In this document: piece by piece, positions 41,574 to 51,095 of the stretch | Layout of the letters: the number at the start of each line of letters is the position of its first letter | How positions within the stretch are numbered: position 1 is the stretch's first letter | DNA from: Gordoniibacillus chartarius | GTDB taxonomy: Bacteria; Bacillota; Bacilli; Paenibacillales; NBRC-103111 | Assembly: GCF_042432825.1 (NCBI RefSeq) | Contig: NZ_JBHLWN010000027.1 | Location: forward strand, 162,057 to 226,056 | Reading direction: 5' to 3' | DNA: 64,000 nucleotides | Translations under genes and position numbers: made by a program | Notes under the pieces: generated by a model | The model's database searches: none | Seen by the model: the letters and a program-made list of their open reading frames with translations, nothing else | What the model was told of the DNA's origin: nothing

Positions 41574-41643
41574 TGATATCGCTTTCTTGATTTCATTATA
41601 AGAGGCGAGCGCCCCTACTTATAGGAGGCTAGATTGCGATTTA
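41574..41643 (-). promoter_or_regulatory. Activated promoter of the sugar transport operon with cre site
   Basis: On the minus strand TATAAT (41600-41595) lacks a good -35 box. AATCGCAATC at 41641-41632 is placed 31 nt upstream of it, followed by CCTCCT and GGGG elements; the same arrangement precedes the mannanase gene. This suggests an activator site, most simply for the YesN-type regulator. AGAAAGCGATATCA (41587-41574), matching the CcpA cre consensus at 13 of 14 positions, overlaps the expected start of transcription, giving catabolite repression. Confidence 0.75.
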
Positions 41644-41679
41644 TAGTCTTATAATGTTCTCGGTGAGTGCGATTTCATA

Positions 41680-44600
41680 TCAAGATTTCGCAAGACGCAC
41701 ATCGTCCACGTATACCGCCGTTGCCCCCTTGCCGGTAAACTGCTCCAGCTTGACTCCGATTGCTTTCACCGAGTTCAGATCGGCAACACCCGATAGAGGA
41801 AGCTTCACGGTTACGAAATCTTCGGATTCTACATCGACCATCCCGCTATCCGTCCAGGTCCAGCCGGATCCGGCTTTGATATACAAGCGGGCTTTAGCCG
41901 TACCGCTCTGGAGCTTAAGCTTCGCGCTCAGCTCATTCACGCCGGACAAATCGATAGTTTCGAACTTCACGATTTCAAAGTCCGTTCCGGATAGCGAGAA
42001 ATCTACCTTCAGCGACCCGAGGCCTTGTGCGTATACATCATGCGATACCGACGCCGCCTCTGCGTTCGCGTTATTCACATCCACGGTCCACCCCTGCGTA
42101 TCCGACTCGAAGCCGTATAACAGACCCGCCGGCGCCGGTGTGCTGCCTGGACCCGAACCGCCGTTCGGCACACCGCCGGTACCGTCGTCGTACACCCGGA
42201 TGTCGTCGAAATAGAGAATGCCGTTGGTGCCGGCCGCCGATTCCTTCTTGTTCACGTATATCGCGAATGACTGAATGTCTTGCAAATTTTGCTTGGTCAT
42301 CACTTGGCCTGCATTTGCCGTATCCCAAGGAGCAGGCGCGAACTGGCTGAACGGAATTTCCACCACGCCTGCCGTAGTACCCGCAATGGACGGATAAGCT
42401 TCGAACGTAATGCCGCTAGCCTTCACTTGAATAACGAGCTTATGGTCGCTTCCGTCCGGCTGCAGCCAAAATTTCAGCTTGTTGGCATTGGACCAGTCGA
42501 CGTTGTTCATATTTTTCACTTCGCCGCTGTAGCCCTGGCCGTTCACGCTGTAAACGAATTTCAGGCCGTATTTGCCCTCAAACCTATGCTCGCTGTCCAG
42601 AGTCATCGTATTCAGGTCGCCATTCGTGCTATAGGCCGCATCCAGAAGCTCGTTGCTGCCTTTATAAGTTTCGAACGTATCGACTACAAGCGGGTCGGTG
42701 TTCGGAGATACATCGCTGACGAATACTCGGATCGTTTCCGACAGCTTGGTGCCGTCATTCGCATACGCGGTAACCGTCAATGCCGCTCCCTGCTCGTCGA
42801 GGGACGGTCCCGGCGTCCAGTCGGCCGTGTAGAAAAATCCATCCGTATCCTTTGTCATGCTGGTTTCGGTCCCGCCGTCACCGATCCGGTAAGTGACGCG
42901 AGCCGTATTCTGGTTCAACACGCGAGCGCGAATCGTAGCCGGTTTCGTTGCCGCCACCGTCTCATTTGACGTCGGTGCGGCAATGTGCAGGAACGGCTTC
43001 TCGTCAGCCGTCGTTACTTGCTTGCCATATACGTTGGCTGCTTTAACTTCTTGATTGAAAGAGGTATAGGCATCTTCATAGTACGCTGCAAAATCCGGCA
43101 GCAGCTCGTGATCTCCCAACCCCGGCGCATTCTTGTAGGGGACGAAGATGTTATCCGTGTTGAAGTTCGCCCATGTCTGCATGTAGGCCATCCGTTTGGC
43201 ATCAGGATCCGATTTCAGCGCTGCCGCCAGCTTCGTGAAAAACTGCAAGTCCTTCGTGCCGGTCGGCTTCACATTGGAATATCCGAATTCGGTAAAGGCC
43301 GCTACTTTCCCCTTTGCGTCCGCAAGCTTGGCAATCAGCTTGGCATCCTTCACGACGGTATCGAAATAGCCTTGCGTTACTCCGTCATAATAGGTATCAA
43401 AGCCAAGAATGTCGACATAATCGTCACCCGGATACGTCTCCAGGAAGATGTCGTTCGATTCGTTGAACGGGCTGCCTGGCGAGAAGGCGTACAGGAAGTT
43501 GTGAACTCCCTTCACATCGCGCAAATATTCGACGGTGTACCGGTAAATCTCTTTATATTGGTCTTTTGTCCGATATGGGGCTCCCCACCAGAACCAGCCT
43601 CCATTCTGTTCATGGAAAGGCCGGAAGATAACCGGGATGGGGTTGCCGCTGTCATCCTTCAGGTTGTTGGCGAAATCGGCCACCATGTCGAGGAACTGAT
43701 TGAACTGCGCATGCTTATCTCCGCCCGGCAGAATGTGCGAAAGCACCATACCCTTCGTATCGTAGAAGCTGCCGCCGGTAACGAAGTTCGGCATATGCGA
43801 GCTGAGCGTCAGCACGCCGCCCTTCTCATAGGCCGACTTCATGACCGCTGTAAGCTTGTCGCGATTGTCCTGCCGGGACGCGCCGCCGACTCCCGGCTTC
43901 TCGAAGCCTTCCAGGCTCAGCGTATCCCAGCCGAACAAGCCCGGCAGATCGCCTACGGCGTTCTGAACTTCAGACTGCGTCCCGTCTTTAGCGGTAATGG
44001 AAATGCCCTCCGTTGTCGCATGCTGATGACCGAACAAAATCTGTTTGCCGCGAATCTCATTCAAATAGACGAACAAAGACTTCGTCGCATTCGAGGCGTT
44101 CTTGTCTACAAGATCAGCCTTAACCGTCTGCTGCGGGCTGCCGGAGGAATCCGATGAAGAATGGTCGGACGATACCGGTGCAGAGCTTGAAGCGGGAACC
44201 GGTGCCGATGGGGCGGCCGGATTAACCTCTCCGTTCGCGATCGTCACTTCACCCGAAGTCACGGCTTTACCTTTAACCGTTACTCCGTCGGCCTTAATGC
44301 TCGCTTTCAGAATGCTGCCATCTCCGGAGATGGACGTGCCGGACGCTTTGGCATCCACATGGAGCGCTTTAACCTCTGCTCCACCTGCTACAATTACCGT
44401 CGCCGGCGTGTTCAGCTGTACGAAATCGACCTTTGTGCCCGAGCTGAGCTCAAGCTTGGAAGCGGTATCAACGGAAATACTGGACACGCGCGTATCGCCC
44501 TTTGTCAGTACGCGAACCTCTCCTTCCATGCGATTTACGTTTACTTCGCCCAGCTGGGAGCTGTCGAATATGACCGTATGGGGGCCGCCGCCTTCAACGA

Positions 44601-45405
44601 ACGTATGGCCATCTACCTTAACCCCTTGAAGGGTGACTTCACCGTTTCCGATCCCTGCAGTCAAATAAAGATTGCCCTGAATGTGCGCATTTCTCAGTAT
44701 CACACCCTGCTGATTGATCACGACATTACCGGCGATCGTTCCGGCTTCGACAGTGCCTTCGTTCTTGTAAATATCCGCTACCAGGCTATGAAGAAGTGCT
44801 GCGGCTTCAGCTCTCGTGATCGAGCCTTCCGGACGAAAGGTTCCGTCCTCATAGCCGTTAAGACTTTCTGCAAGCGCATTCACAGCATCGCGTGCGTAGC
44901 CTTGAATTTTCTCAAAATCCGTGAACCTCTCTGCTGCCGCCGCTCCTTGTGCCGGTTTCAGCGAAAATACCCGAGCCAGCAGGGTGACGGTATCCTGACG
45001 CGTTATGTTGTCGCCCGGACGGGCTTTGTTGCCCGAAAATCCTTCGTAATATCCGGCTTGACGCGCGAGTGACAATTGATCTGCGAACCAGCTTGCGGCA
45101 TCGACATCGGAGAAGGACTGTTCGGATTTGACGTAGAACCCAAACAGTTTATTGAGCATCGTAACAAACTCCGCCCTCGTGACCCCTTCATCCGGATGAA
45201 AGCCCCCATCGGAGTAACCGCTTACAATTCCATCTGCAAGCCATCTGTTAATACTGTTTTCGGCCCAATGTCCCTTTACGTCGCCAAATGGCGATGGCAC
45301 CGCTGCAGCCTGAGCACTGGACGCAGCATCCATTAACGGGAACAAAGGCGCTGCCGTAATGAGTCCCGAAAGTACGCATGATAACCATTTTTGCTTTCTG
45401 TTCAC
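41680..45405 (-). CDS. Cell-wall-anchored GH26 beta-mannanase with SLH, beta-helix and carbohydrate-binding domains
   Basis: A 1241-residue exported enzyme. After the signal peptide come three SLH modules (about residues 35-220; VKGHWAENSINRWLADGI is the first), a polymer-like beta-repeat region (about 225-400), a Ser/Pro linker, and a GH26 domain (about 435-780) with acid/base Glu599 (FRPFHEQNGGWFWWG) and nucleophile Glu706 (FTEFGYSN). An immunoglobulin-like module and two mannan-binding-type modules follow, each ending in a YFDDIRV/YVDDVRL-like strand. It would cut beta-mannan at the cell surface. The start is GTG 45405, preceded by GGAGG; the longer upstream frame would overlap the promoter. 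Its promoter shares the activator element of the importer operon. Confidence 0.94.
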   Translation of the reverse strand: MNRKQKWLSCVLSGLITAAPLFPLMDAASSAQAAAVPSPFGDVKGHWAENSINRWLADGIVSGYSDGGFHPDEGVTRAEFVTMLNKLFGFYVKSEQSFSDVDAASWFADQLSLARQAGYYEGFSGNKARPGDNITRQDTVTLLARVFSLKPAQGAAAAERFTDFEKIQGYARDAVNALAESLNGYEDGTFRPEGSITRAEAAALLHSLVADIYKNEGTVEAGTIAGNVVINQQGVILRNAHIQGNLYLTAGIGNGEVTLQGVKVDGHTFVEGGGPHTVIFDSSQLGEVNVNRMEGEVRVLTKGDTRVSSISVDTASKLELSSGTKVDFVQLNTPATVIVAGGAEVKALHVDAKASGTSISGDGSILKASIKADGVTVKGKAVTSGEVTIANGEVNPAAPSAPVPASSSAPVSSDHSSSDSSGSPQQTVKADLVDKNASNATKSLFVYLNEIRGKQILFGHQHATTEGISITAKDGTQSEVQNAVGDLPGLFGWDTLSLEGFEKPGVGGASRQDNRDKLTAVMKSAYEKGGVLTLSSHMPNFVTGGSFYDTKGMVLSHILPGGDKHAQFNQFLDMVADFANNLKDDSGNPIPVIFRPFHEQNGGWFWWGAPYRTKDQYKEIYRYTVEYLRDVKGVHNFLYAFSPGSPFNESNDIFLETYPGDDYVDILGFDTYYDGVTQGYFDTVVKDAKLIAKLADAKGKVAAFTEFGYSNVKPTGTKDLQFFTKLAAALKSDPDAKRMAYMQTWANFNTDNIFVPYKNAPGLGDHELLPDFAAYYEDAYTSFNQEVKAANVYGKQVTTADEKPFLHIAAPTSNETVAATKPATIRARVLNQNTARVTYRIGDGGTETSMTKDTDGFFYTADWTPGPSLDEQGAALTVTAYANDGTKLSETIRVFVSDVSPNTDPLVVDTFETYKGSNELLDAAYSTNGDLNTMTLDSEHRFEGKYGLKFVYSVNGQGYSGEVKNMNNVDWSNANKLKFWLQPDGSDHKLVIQVKASGITFEAYPSIAGTTAGVVEIPFSQFAPAPWDTANAGQVMTKQNLQDIQSFAIYVNKKESAAGTNGILYFDDIRVYDDGTGGVPNGGSGPGSTPAPAGLLYGFESDTQGWTVDVNNANAEAASVSHDVYAQGLGSLKVDFSLSGTDFEIVKFETIDLSGVNELSAKLKLQSGTAKARLYIKAGSGWTWTDSGMVDVESEDFVTVKLPLSGVADLNSVKAIGVKLEQFTGKGATAVYVDDVRLAKS

Positions 45406-45460
45406 CTTGAAACCTCCTCTTTCCCCTCTAAATGAATGATTCTTATTGCTTTCCTGTAAC

Positions 45461-45509
45461 ATTATAAGAACATTGCCCCCTGCGTAACAGGAGGTTGGAT
45501 TGCGATTTA
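45461..45509 (-). promoter_or_regulatory. Activated promoter of the GH26 mannanase gene
   Basis: TATAAT (45466-45461) has AATCGCAATC (45507-45498) exactly 31 nt upstream, together with CCTCCT and GGGGG blocks, just as at 41595-41643. No consensus -35 box is present, so an activator is expected. The gap between this promoter and the GH113 gene (45510-45618) holds no other recognised feature. Confidence 0.75.
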
Positions 45510-45618
45510 TTGTCCTCTATTGTCCTTCTTCCATGAGAGTTAATTAGAGATGCATGCGATCCGTAAATTGATGAATGCCGCACCTCTAACCTCATCTCTG
45601 CTTACCTTAGATTCAATG

Positions 45619-46548
45619 TTACCTTTTCCCTATATAATAATCCCTAACCGTCTTCTCCGCCGGCTTCCCGTATATGCAATAATCGTCATTGGATTCGGCC
45701 TCTTCACGGCTATATAGCTTTGCCGGCCAATCCCATAGCATATATCCGTAGAACCATGGCTTGTTATCCAGCTTATCGAACATTACGCGGTAGTATTCGT
45801 CCTGTTCCTCCATACTTACCGGGCCTTGCAGTCCCCAATCGTTCGGCACCTGAGCGGAACCGCTGCGGCTCGGGCAGCCTGCCTCCATAAAGAAGAACGG
45901 CTTCTTCTGCTCCTGCGCGAACGACTCCAAGTCGGCGATGCGTTCGTCCCAAGAGCCTATCGGATAGTAACCGGACGAGGAAATGACATCGACGGCGTCC
46001 CACCATGTAACTTGACGCTCCTGATATTTGTCGCAATTGTAAGTGATCATTCCGGTGTACACTTCCCGCACCTTGCGAATCAGCTCTCTCCATTCCGCAG
46101 CGCGACGGTCCGTTTGTACCATTTCGCAGCCGATGCAGAACATCTCGCACCCCGTGTCTTCGGCGATCCGGGCATAGTGTAAAATAAAGCCGGTATAGCT
46201 GGCAAACCATTCCGACCACTTTGGCTCGCAAGGCACGTCGATATCAAAGAAATTGATGTGAGCCCTCCAAACGCCATTGGCGCAATTCACTACCGGCTTT
46301 AAACACACCTTAAGCCCCAATTCCTTTGCCTTTTGTATCGCCCACAAGATTTCGGCATCGGTTACGGTCGGCTCTTCGCGAAACCGGATTTCGGTCGCCT
46401 GAGGATGATCCTGGAGAGCGGAGAACGCAATCGCCGTCCAGTTTACGCCCGTCTTCGCCATCTCCTCCATCGAAAATTCAGCTTCCTTCGTCCCCCACGT
46501 GCCTCTCGTCCCGACCCATCCCCAGGTTATTCCTTTTACAAATTCCAC
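45619..46548 (-). CDS. GH113-type beta-mannanase, cytoplasmic
   Basis: A 309-residue (beta/alpha)8 glycosidase with no signal peptide. FVKGITWGWVGTRGTWGT at the N-terminus, Glu142 in FCIGCEM and Glu222 in FFMEAGCP match the layout of GH113 mannanases, for which Alicyclobacillus ManA is the described example. Inside the cell it would shorten imported mannooligosaccharides. The start is GTG, with ACGGAGG well placed. It lies 24 bp after the larger glycosidase gene, so the two are one operon under the LacI protein at 49980. I am sure of the clan (GH-A) and fairly sure of the family. Confidence 0.83.
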   Translation of the reverse strand: MEFVKGITWGWVGTRGTWGTKEAEFSMEEMAKTGVNWTAIAFSALQDHPQATEIRFREEPTVTDAEILWAIQKAKELGLKVCLKPVVNCANGVWRAHINFFDIDVPCEPKWSEWFASYTGFILHYARIAEDTGCEMFCIGCEMVQTDRRAAEWRELIRKVREVYTGMITYNCDKYQERQVTWWDAVDVISSSGYYPIGSWDERIADLESFAQEQKKPFFFMEAGCPSRSGSAQVPNDWGLQGPVSMEEQDEYYRVMFDKLDNKPWFYGYMLWDWPAKLYSREEAESNDDYCIYGKPAEKTVRDYYIGKR

Positions 46549-46572
46549 GTTATACGCCTCCGTTATGCCGAT

Positions 46573-49500
46573 TCACGCTTCCTGTACAGAAATACTGACT
46601 TCATCCGGACGATAAACCGCGATGATGCCGCCATGCTTATCCGTTGCAAACATAACCGTTCGCTCGGCTTCGAGATTGAAACCATAGGTACGTTCGGTCG
46701 CCGGGTCCTTAATCCGAAGCTGGGCATCATGGCCGTATTCCGATACGAAAATAAACAGGTGGCCGCCGTTGTAGCTTAACTTGCGGCCATACACGCCGCT
46801 GAGCTCGCCGCCCTCGATCCATTCCAGCTCCTGGCGAAGCTTGGCCAGCCGTCCCGCATATCGATAAAGATCGCCTAATACCTCGGTACGATAATTAAGC
46901 TCGAGCGGAAGCGGACACCAGACGACATGTCCCGCTCCCCATGCTTCCGTAACGACCTTGGTCGCATCTTGACAGCCTTCTTCCCGAAGAAGCTGCTTGT
47001 TCGAATCCGCGATCCGGCTGCCGCCGAAGGAAACCGGGTAACGGCGCCCCTCCAGCCAAAGCGACTCCTCACGGCGAAGGTTCGTCACCTGCCCCGCCCC
47101 GAGCTCACGCTCCCATCTCGCAGCCGGACGCCAATAGGCATCCAATCCGACCGGCCCCGTAAAGAGCAGCGTACCGCCGTGCTCCCGGACGTGATCCGTC
47201 AGCGTCTGCACCGCTTCATCGCTAATGTTGTGAGCGCTTGGAACGATAATCAGCTTAGGCTTGTAGTCCTGTAAAGATTGCAGATGGTATTCGCTTATTC
47301 CTCGCGCATGCACGTTCATTTCGTACGAAAGCGTGCGTATCGCTCTTGCGGTAGCTTCGCCGGCCAGCTTGCGGTTGGAGAAATCGTTGGAATACGGGAA
47401 TACGACGGCAACTTCCTCGAGCTCGCGAGCTTCAAACAAGTCCCGGATCCGGCCCATAAACGCGCCGAAATCATAGGATACGTCCGCCTCCGGCTTCTCC
47501 GTACCATCCGCTCGAAGCGCGCCGATGTGAGACTCGTTAATATTGTTCATGTAGAAATTAATATTCCAAATCCATTGTACCGCTCCGGCGCCGCCGGTCG
47601 AGAACGCGTACGCGTATTTGCGCTCCAATATGTTGCGCAGCTCGAGCTCGCTTCGTTTCGCCCGGCCGTCAGGCGTTTCTACGTACATAATGCCCGTTTC
47701 TTGTATAACGTTCGGCTTGCAGGTATCCTTCGAGAAGATTCCGTCCCATACAAGATCGTCCATTAACCACCAAGTATGAACGGTCGTATAGTCAACCGCC
47801 TGCGCATAGAAAAATGGGGACGGCCGCTGTCCTCCAAGCCCTTCGTCCTGGCCTACCGTAACCAGCTGCTTCGGCTGAATATGACGAATCGTTTCGATGA
47901 GCTGCTCCGCCCAACGGTTATGCATCTCCATCGTAAACAGCGTATAATCGAGCCACGGACCGCCCTTCTTCTCCAGCGTTTCCGTCGTATTCATGTTGAT
48001 CTCATCCGGTTCGGGCAGCTTGACCGCTTCGAAAGAAGGAAGCTGCTCCGGCGTCATATTCCAACGCTCCTGCAAGCAGCGAATCGTTCCGTGACGTTCC
48101 TTCAAAAATTCAACAAAGGCAGCCTGCTCGAATTTGTCATGCGAAGAACGGGGACCGCGGAACACTCGCTTCGGATCAAACATGGACGGCTCGTTGATTA
48201 AATCCCAATGCACATGCTTGGAATCGGCATGACGGGAAACGATGGAGGCCAGGAACCGTTTCTGCGCCTCCACGCTGCGCGGGTCCAGGTACGGATTGAC
48301 GCCCTCCCAGGCTTCCGGCGTGAAGGCGAAGAAATTAAAGGTCAGCTCCAAATCGTACCGCTTGGCCGTCAGGATAAAAGCATCGACGGCACGCAGCACC
48401 TCCTCGTAAGCATGCCCGTCGACAAACATCACCTGCCGCCAAGCCGTCCATATTCCTGTCCGAATCATGTTGATGCCGGCGCGCTTCATTTGAGCCATAT
48501 CCCGGTCCCATACGGCTGCGTTCGGCAGGAACAAGTATTTGCGTGCGACATCGCTTGTCATATAAGTCATCCCGACGATCGGAAGCGGCTTTCCGTTCTT
48601 CCGGAAGTAGTCGCGGTCGCAGGTCAAGTAATCCCCTTGAGCGAGCAGCTCCGCATCAAAGCCCCAGAACCCTTGACGCAGCAGCCTTGTCTCTCCGATC
48701 GACGATGCCGCTTCGCACTCAACAATGTAGAAGCCCGCTTCAATCCCCATCGGCAAGTGAACTTTACGGAACCCAAGCTCTCTGGAAGCTTGTATGTCCG
48801 TTTCCGTTTCCCATACGGTGTCGAACTGCTCCGTTCGGTAGATGAAGTCCGGTGCAGGATTCGAAACGCTGGAATCTTTCGCCTTCATAACCCGCAGTTT
48901 GAGCGTCCAGTGGACTCGCAAATCACGCTGGGGTCCGAGACGCTGCACCTGCAGAGACAGCGTCGCCCGGTCACCGGGCTCATAGGAAGCATAATTAGGC
49001 TTCAACCAAAGCTCCGTGACTCCCCATTGTGTGAATCGGGCCCATTCCTCCAGCGCCGCCGCTCCTCCTTCCGCCCAGAACGCTTGCCTTAATGCCTGGT
49101 TGATAAAGATCCAGCGTCCTCCGGCATACTCGCCTTTGGTGTTCTCGATGAGAACAGCCGGAGCTGCGACTTCACGCTCCAACGGAGCTGCTCCGATGCC
49201 CTTTAACAGCGGATAAATGTGAGCATCCATCGGCCCTGCCGAGCCCAGTTGTCCCGGCTGATCGTCGGCCTTGGTCACATGAAGCGCCAAACCATACGTC
49301 GGTTCGACGGTGAACAGCTTCTCGTATCCTTGAAACAGCGGAAGGTCACGATGATGAATCAGCTTTGCGACAGGAGTAGGCTCAACCGGAAGCGCTTCGT
49401 GAATATGCAGCTGCTGATGATAACCGGTCTGTTCGGGCTCCGCCACCCATGCTCCGTTTTCTTTGTAGACCGGCCTTTTAAATGGAGCCCCGCCGATCGA

Positions 49501-49737
49501 CAACAGTCCTCTGCCCTGGCGCAAATGTTGCAGCAACGCTCCCCACGCTTCCTTAGGAAAGTAAGCGCCATGCAGATGAATGAATGCTGCTGCATCTTCC
49601 TTGGCAAGCTCCTCGGCCAGAGCATCCGCACCGACGACTCTGTATCGGCTGCGGAGCAGCTCGAGCGACGACTTGTTGGGCCTTTCACCTTCATATGGAA
49701 AATGCTCATCGTAGAAAACGACATATTGGGGGTTCAT
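46573..49737 (-). CDS. Large clan GH-A glycosidase with GH42-like trimerisation domain, possible beta-mannosidase
   Basis: A 1054-residue enzyme with no signal peptide. The N-terminal 360 residues are a class I amidotransferase-like and beta-sandwich region (FIHLHGAYFPKEAWGALLQ, GRGLLSIGGAPF). A TIM barrel follows, with the candidate acid/base Glu near residue 515 (HWDLINEPSMF) and nucleophile Glu near 680 (NVIQETGIMY). Then comes a Rossmann-like trimerisation domain similar to that of GH42 (VVFPYSNDFSNRKLAGEA, PKLIIVPSAHNIS). GH42 beta-galactosidases, GH164 beta-mannosidases and some GH5-like proteins share this plan. The mannan context favours a beta-mannosidase that releases mannose for the ROK-PMI fusion. 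GGAGGAG precedes the ATG. Confidence 0.78.
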   Translation of the reverse strand: MNPQYVVFYDEHFPYEGERPNKSSLELLRSRYRVVGADALAEELAKEDAAAFIHLHGAYFPKEAWGALLQHLRQGRGLLSIGGAPFKRPVYKENGAWVAEPEQTGYHQQLHIHEALPVEPTPVAKLIHHRDLPLFQGYEKLFTVEPTYGLALHVTKADDQPGQLGSAGPMDAHIYPLLKGIGAAPLEREVAAPAVLIENTKGEYAGGRWIFINQALRQAFWAEGGAAALEEWARFTQWGVTELWLKPNYASYEPGDRATLSLQVQRLGPQRDLRVHWTLKLRVMKAKDSSVSNPAPDFIYRTEQFDTVWETETDIQASRELGFRKVHLPMGIEAGFYIVECEAASSIGETRLLRQGFWGFDAELLAQGDYLTCDRDYFRKNGKPLPIVGMTYMTSDVARKYLFLPNAAVWDRDMAQMKRAGINMIRTGIWTAWRQVMFVDGHAYEEVLRAVDAFILTAKRYDLELTFNFFAFTPEAWEGVNPYLDPRSVEAQKRFLASIVSRHADSKHVHWDLINEPSMFDPKRVFRGPRSSHDKFEQAAFVEFLKERHGTIRCLQERWNMTPEQLPSFEAVKLPEPDEINMNTTETLEKKGGPWLDYTLFTMEMHNRWAEQLIETIRHIQPKQLVTVGQDEGLGGQRPSPFFYAQAVDYTTVHTWWLMDDLVWDGIFSKDTCKPNVIQETGIMYVETPDGRAKRSELELRNILERKYAYAFSTGGAGAVQWIWNINFYMNNINESHIGALRADGTEKPEADVSYDFGAFMGRIRDLFEARELEEVAVVFPYSNDFSNRKLAGEATARAIRTLSYEMNVHARGISEYHLQSLQDYKPKLIIVPSAHNISDEAVQTLTDHVREHGGTLLFTGPVGLDAYWRPAARWERELGAGQVTNLRREESLWLEGRRYPVSFGGSRIADSNKQLLREEGCQDATKVVTEAWGAGHVVWCPLPLELNYRTEVLGDLYRYAGRLAKLRQELEWIEGGELSGVYGRKLSYNGGHLFIFVSEYGHDAQLRIKDPATERTYGFNLEAERTVMFATDKHGGIIAVYRPDEVSISVQEA

Positions 49738-49877
49738 CCTGGAAACTCCTCCTTCATCACTAGTCTTCCTTCAGCCTGAACGATACGGAAATTAGGTTTT
49801 GTTAGCAATTAATTTAGGTAATGGCATAACTATATTATGCATACGTTATCCTGTCAATAGAAACTAGGTTCGGCAAT

Positions 49878-49916
49878 CAAACGTTTTCAATAACGATCTA
49901 ACTTTATTTTTGTTAG
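49878..49916. promoter_or_regulatory. Candidate cre-like and LacI-like sites upstream of the glycosidase operon
   Basis: AAAACGTTT at the core of 49878-49890 resembles a CcpA site on the minus strand but fits the consensus only partly. CTAAC and GTTAG at 49898-49916 flank an AT-rich centre like the strong palindrome at 51096-51115. Additional TTTTGTTAG and TAATTTAGG half-site-like stretches lie nearer the gene (49795-49835). All are weak alone. Confidence 0.4.
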
Positions 49917-49937
49917 GTCAAATGCCGGACAATAACA

Positions 49938-49968
49938 AAGAGAGGCCCGATATCGGCCTCCCTCTCTA
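49938..49968 (-). terminator. Terminator of the LacI gene at 49980
   Basis: On the minus strand AGAGAGGGAGGCC folds with GGGCCTCTCT around GATATC, followed by TTTGTTATTG. It lies 12 bp past the stop codon. Confidence 0.75.
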
Positions 49969-49979
49969 TGGATGTGTAC

Positions 49980-51035
49980 TTATATGTTCCTGACAGATTG
50001 CCTGAGCAGAATATCTCCGGATATTAACACTTTTTCGAACGGGCGGTCCGGGTGTTCCAGTCTATGATGAAGGATTTCCACCGCACGGATACCCATTAAT
50101 TGGTTAGGCACATTCACAGTCGTCAGGTGAGAGAGCGCGTTGTACTCCTCCATATTGTCAAATCCCGTGACGGACACATGCTCAGGAACCTTCAAATCCC
50201 GTTGTTGCAAAATTTGAATCATAACATGGGCAAAAAAATCGTTCGCACATACAAATACGGATGGCAGTTGATTGCGTTCAATCAAAAGATCAACGTTCGT
50301 TTCCAGCCATTCGTGCACACCCTCATCCCCGATCGCCATGAACGGATCGTCTGCGGGAGGCACAACCAGTCCGCTCTCTTCCAGAACCGTTCGGAATCCC
50401 AGCCACCTGTCAAGAAAGCTTCGCGAATAGGCAGGGTTACCGACAAATCTCATCCGGGTATGTCCCATTGAATAAAGATTCGTTGTCAGCTTTCGGAATG
50501 CATCATAATTATTCATAAAGACGGCATCGCAGGGAATCAGCGGATCTTCGTGATCGACCAATACGAACGGAATTTGCGAATTCCGAATTTCCAATAACAG
50601 CGGCCTCGCGATATACCCGATTCCGATCAGACCTAAAATAGCGTCGGGATTTATGATTTTTGTTAGTCCTTCGGCATTGTTTTCCGTTAGCATCAATATC
50701 CTGGCACCTAGCTTTTCCAGCTCGGAAGAAACGCCGGCAATGATTCTCCCCCAATATCCCGATTTGCTGTCCTGGAATCTGACGTTTGGCATGAGGATAA
50801 TGACGGTATTGCGGTCCCCTTTGTTGGTGGAGGCGAAATCGGTTTTTGGTTTGAACTGCTTATTGGACGGCATCGGATTCGGGATCCGGTAACCGAGAGC
50901 TAAAGCCGCTTGAATAATTTTGGCGCGTGTTTCCTCGCTTACTCCGCCCTTCCCCGATAAGGCCTGAGAAACAGCGAATTTGGAGACGCCTACTTGATCG
51001 GCGATTTGCTGCATGGTCACTTTTTTTGTTCTCAC
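49980..51035 (-). CDS. LacI family transcriptional regulator of the glycosidase operon
   Basis: A 351-residue repressor. The DNA-binding domain reads VTMQQIADQVGVSKFAVSQALSGKGGVS. The effector domain shows GHTRMRFVGNPAYS, VFVCANDFFAHVMIQILQQ and VPEHVSVTGFDNMEEYNALSHLTTV. The start is GTG, preceded by TGGAG. It lies 240 bp upstream of the two-gene glycosidase operon on the same strand, separated by its own terminator. A perfect 20-bp palindrome just upstream suggests autoregulation, and a weaker version lies before the glycosidase genes. The inducer is likely a mannooligosaccharide. Confidence 0.92.
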   Translation of the reverse strand: MRTKKVTMQQIADQVGVSKFAVSQALSGKGGVSEETRAKIIQAALALGYRIPNPMPSNKQFKPKTDFASTNKGDRNTVIILMPNVRFQDSKSGYWGRIIAGVSSELEKLGARILMLTENNAEGLTKIINPDAILGLIGIGYIARPLLLEIRNSQIPFVLVDHEDPLIPCDAVFMNNYDAFRKLTTNLYSMGHTRMRFVGNPAYSRSFLDRWLGFRTVLEESGLVVPPADDPFMAIGDEGVHEWLETNVDLLIERNQLPSVFVCANDFFAHVMIQILQQRDLKVPEHVSVTGFDNMEEYNALSHLTTVNVPNQLMGIRAVEILHHRLEHPDRPFEKVLISGDILLRQSVRNI

Positions 51036-51095
51036 TATACTTCACTCCATCACAGGCTGTTATTTTTATTTTAGCATACTCCCCCTCATTTACCT

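Noticed and set aside
42985..44157. 390-codon plus-strand frame opposite the GH26 mannanase
   Set aside because: Antisense shadow of a well-supported catalytic domain.
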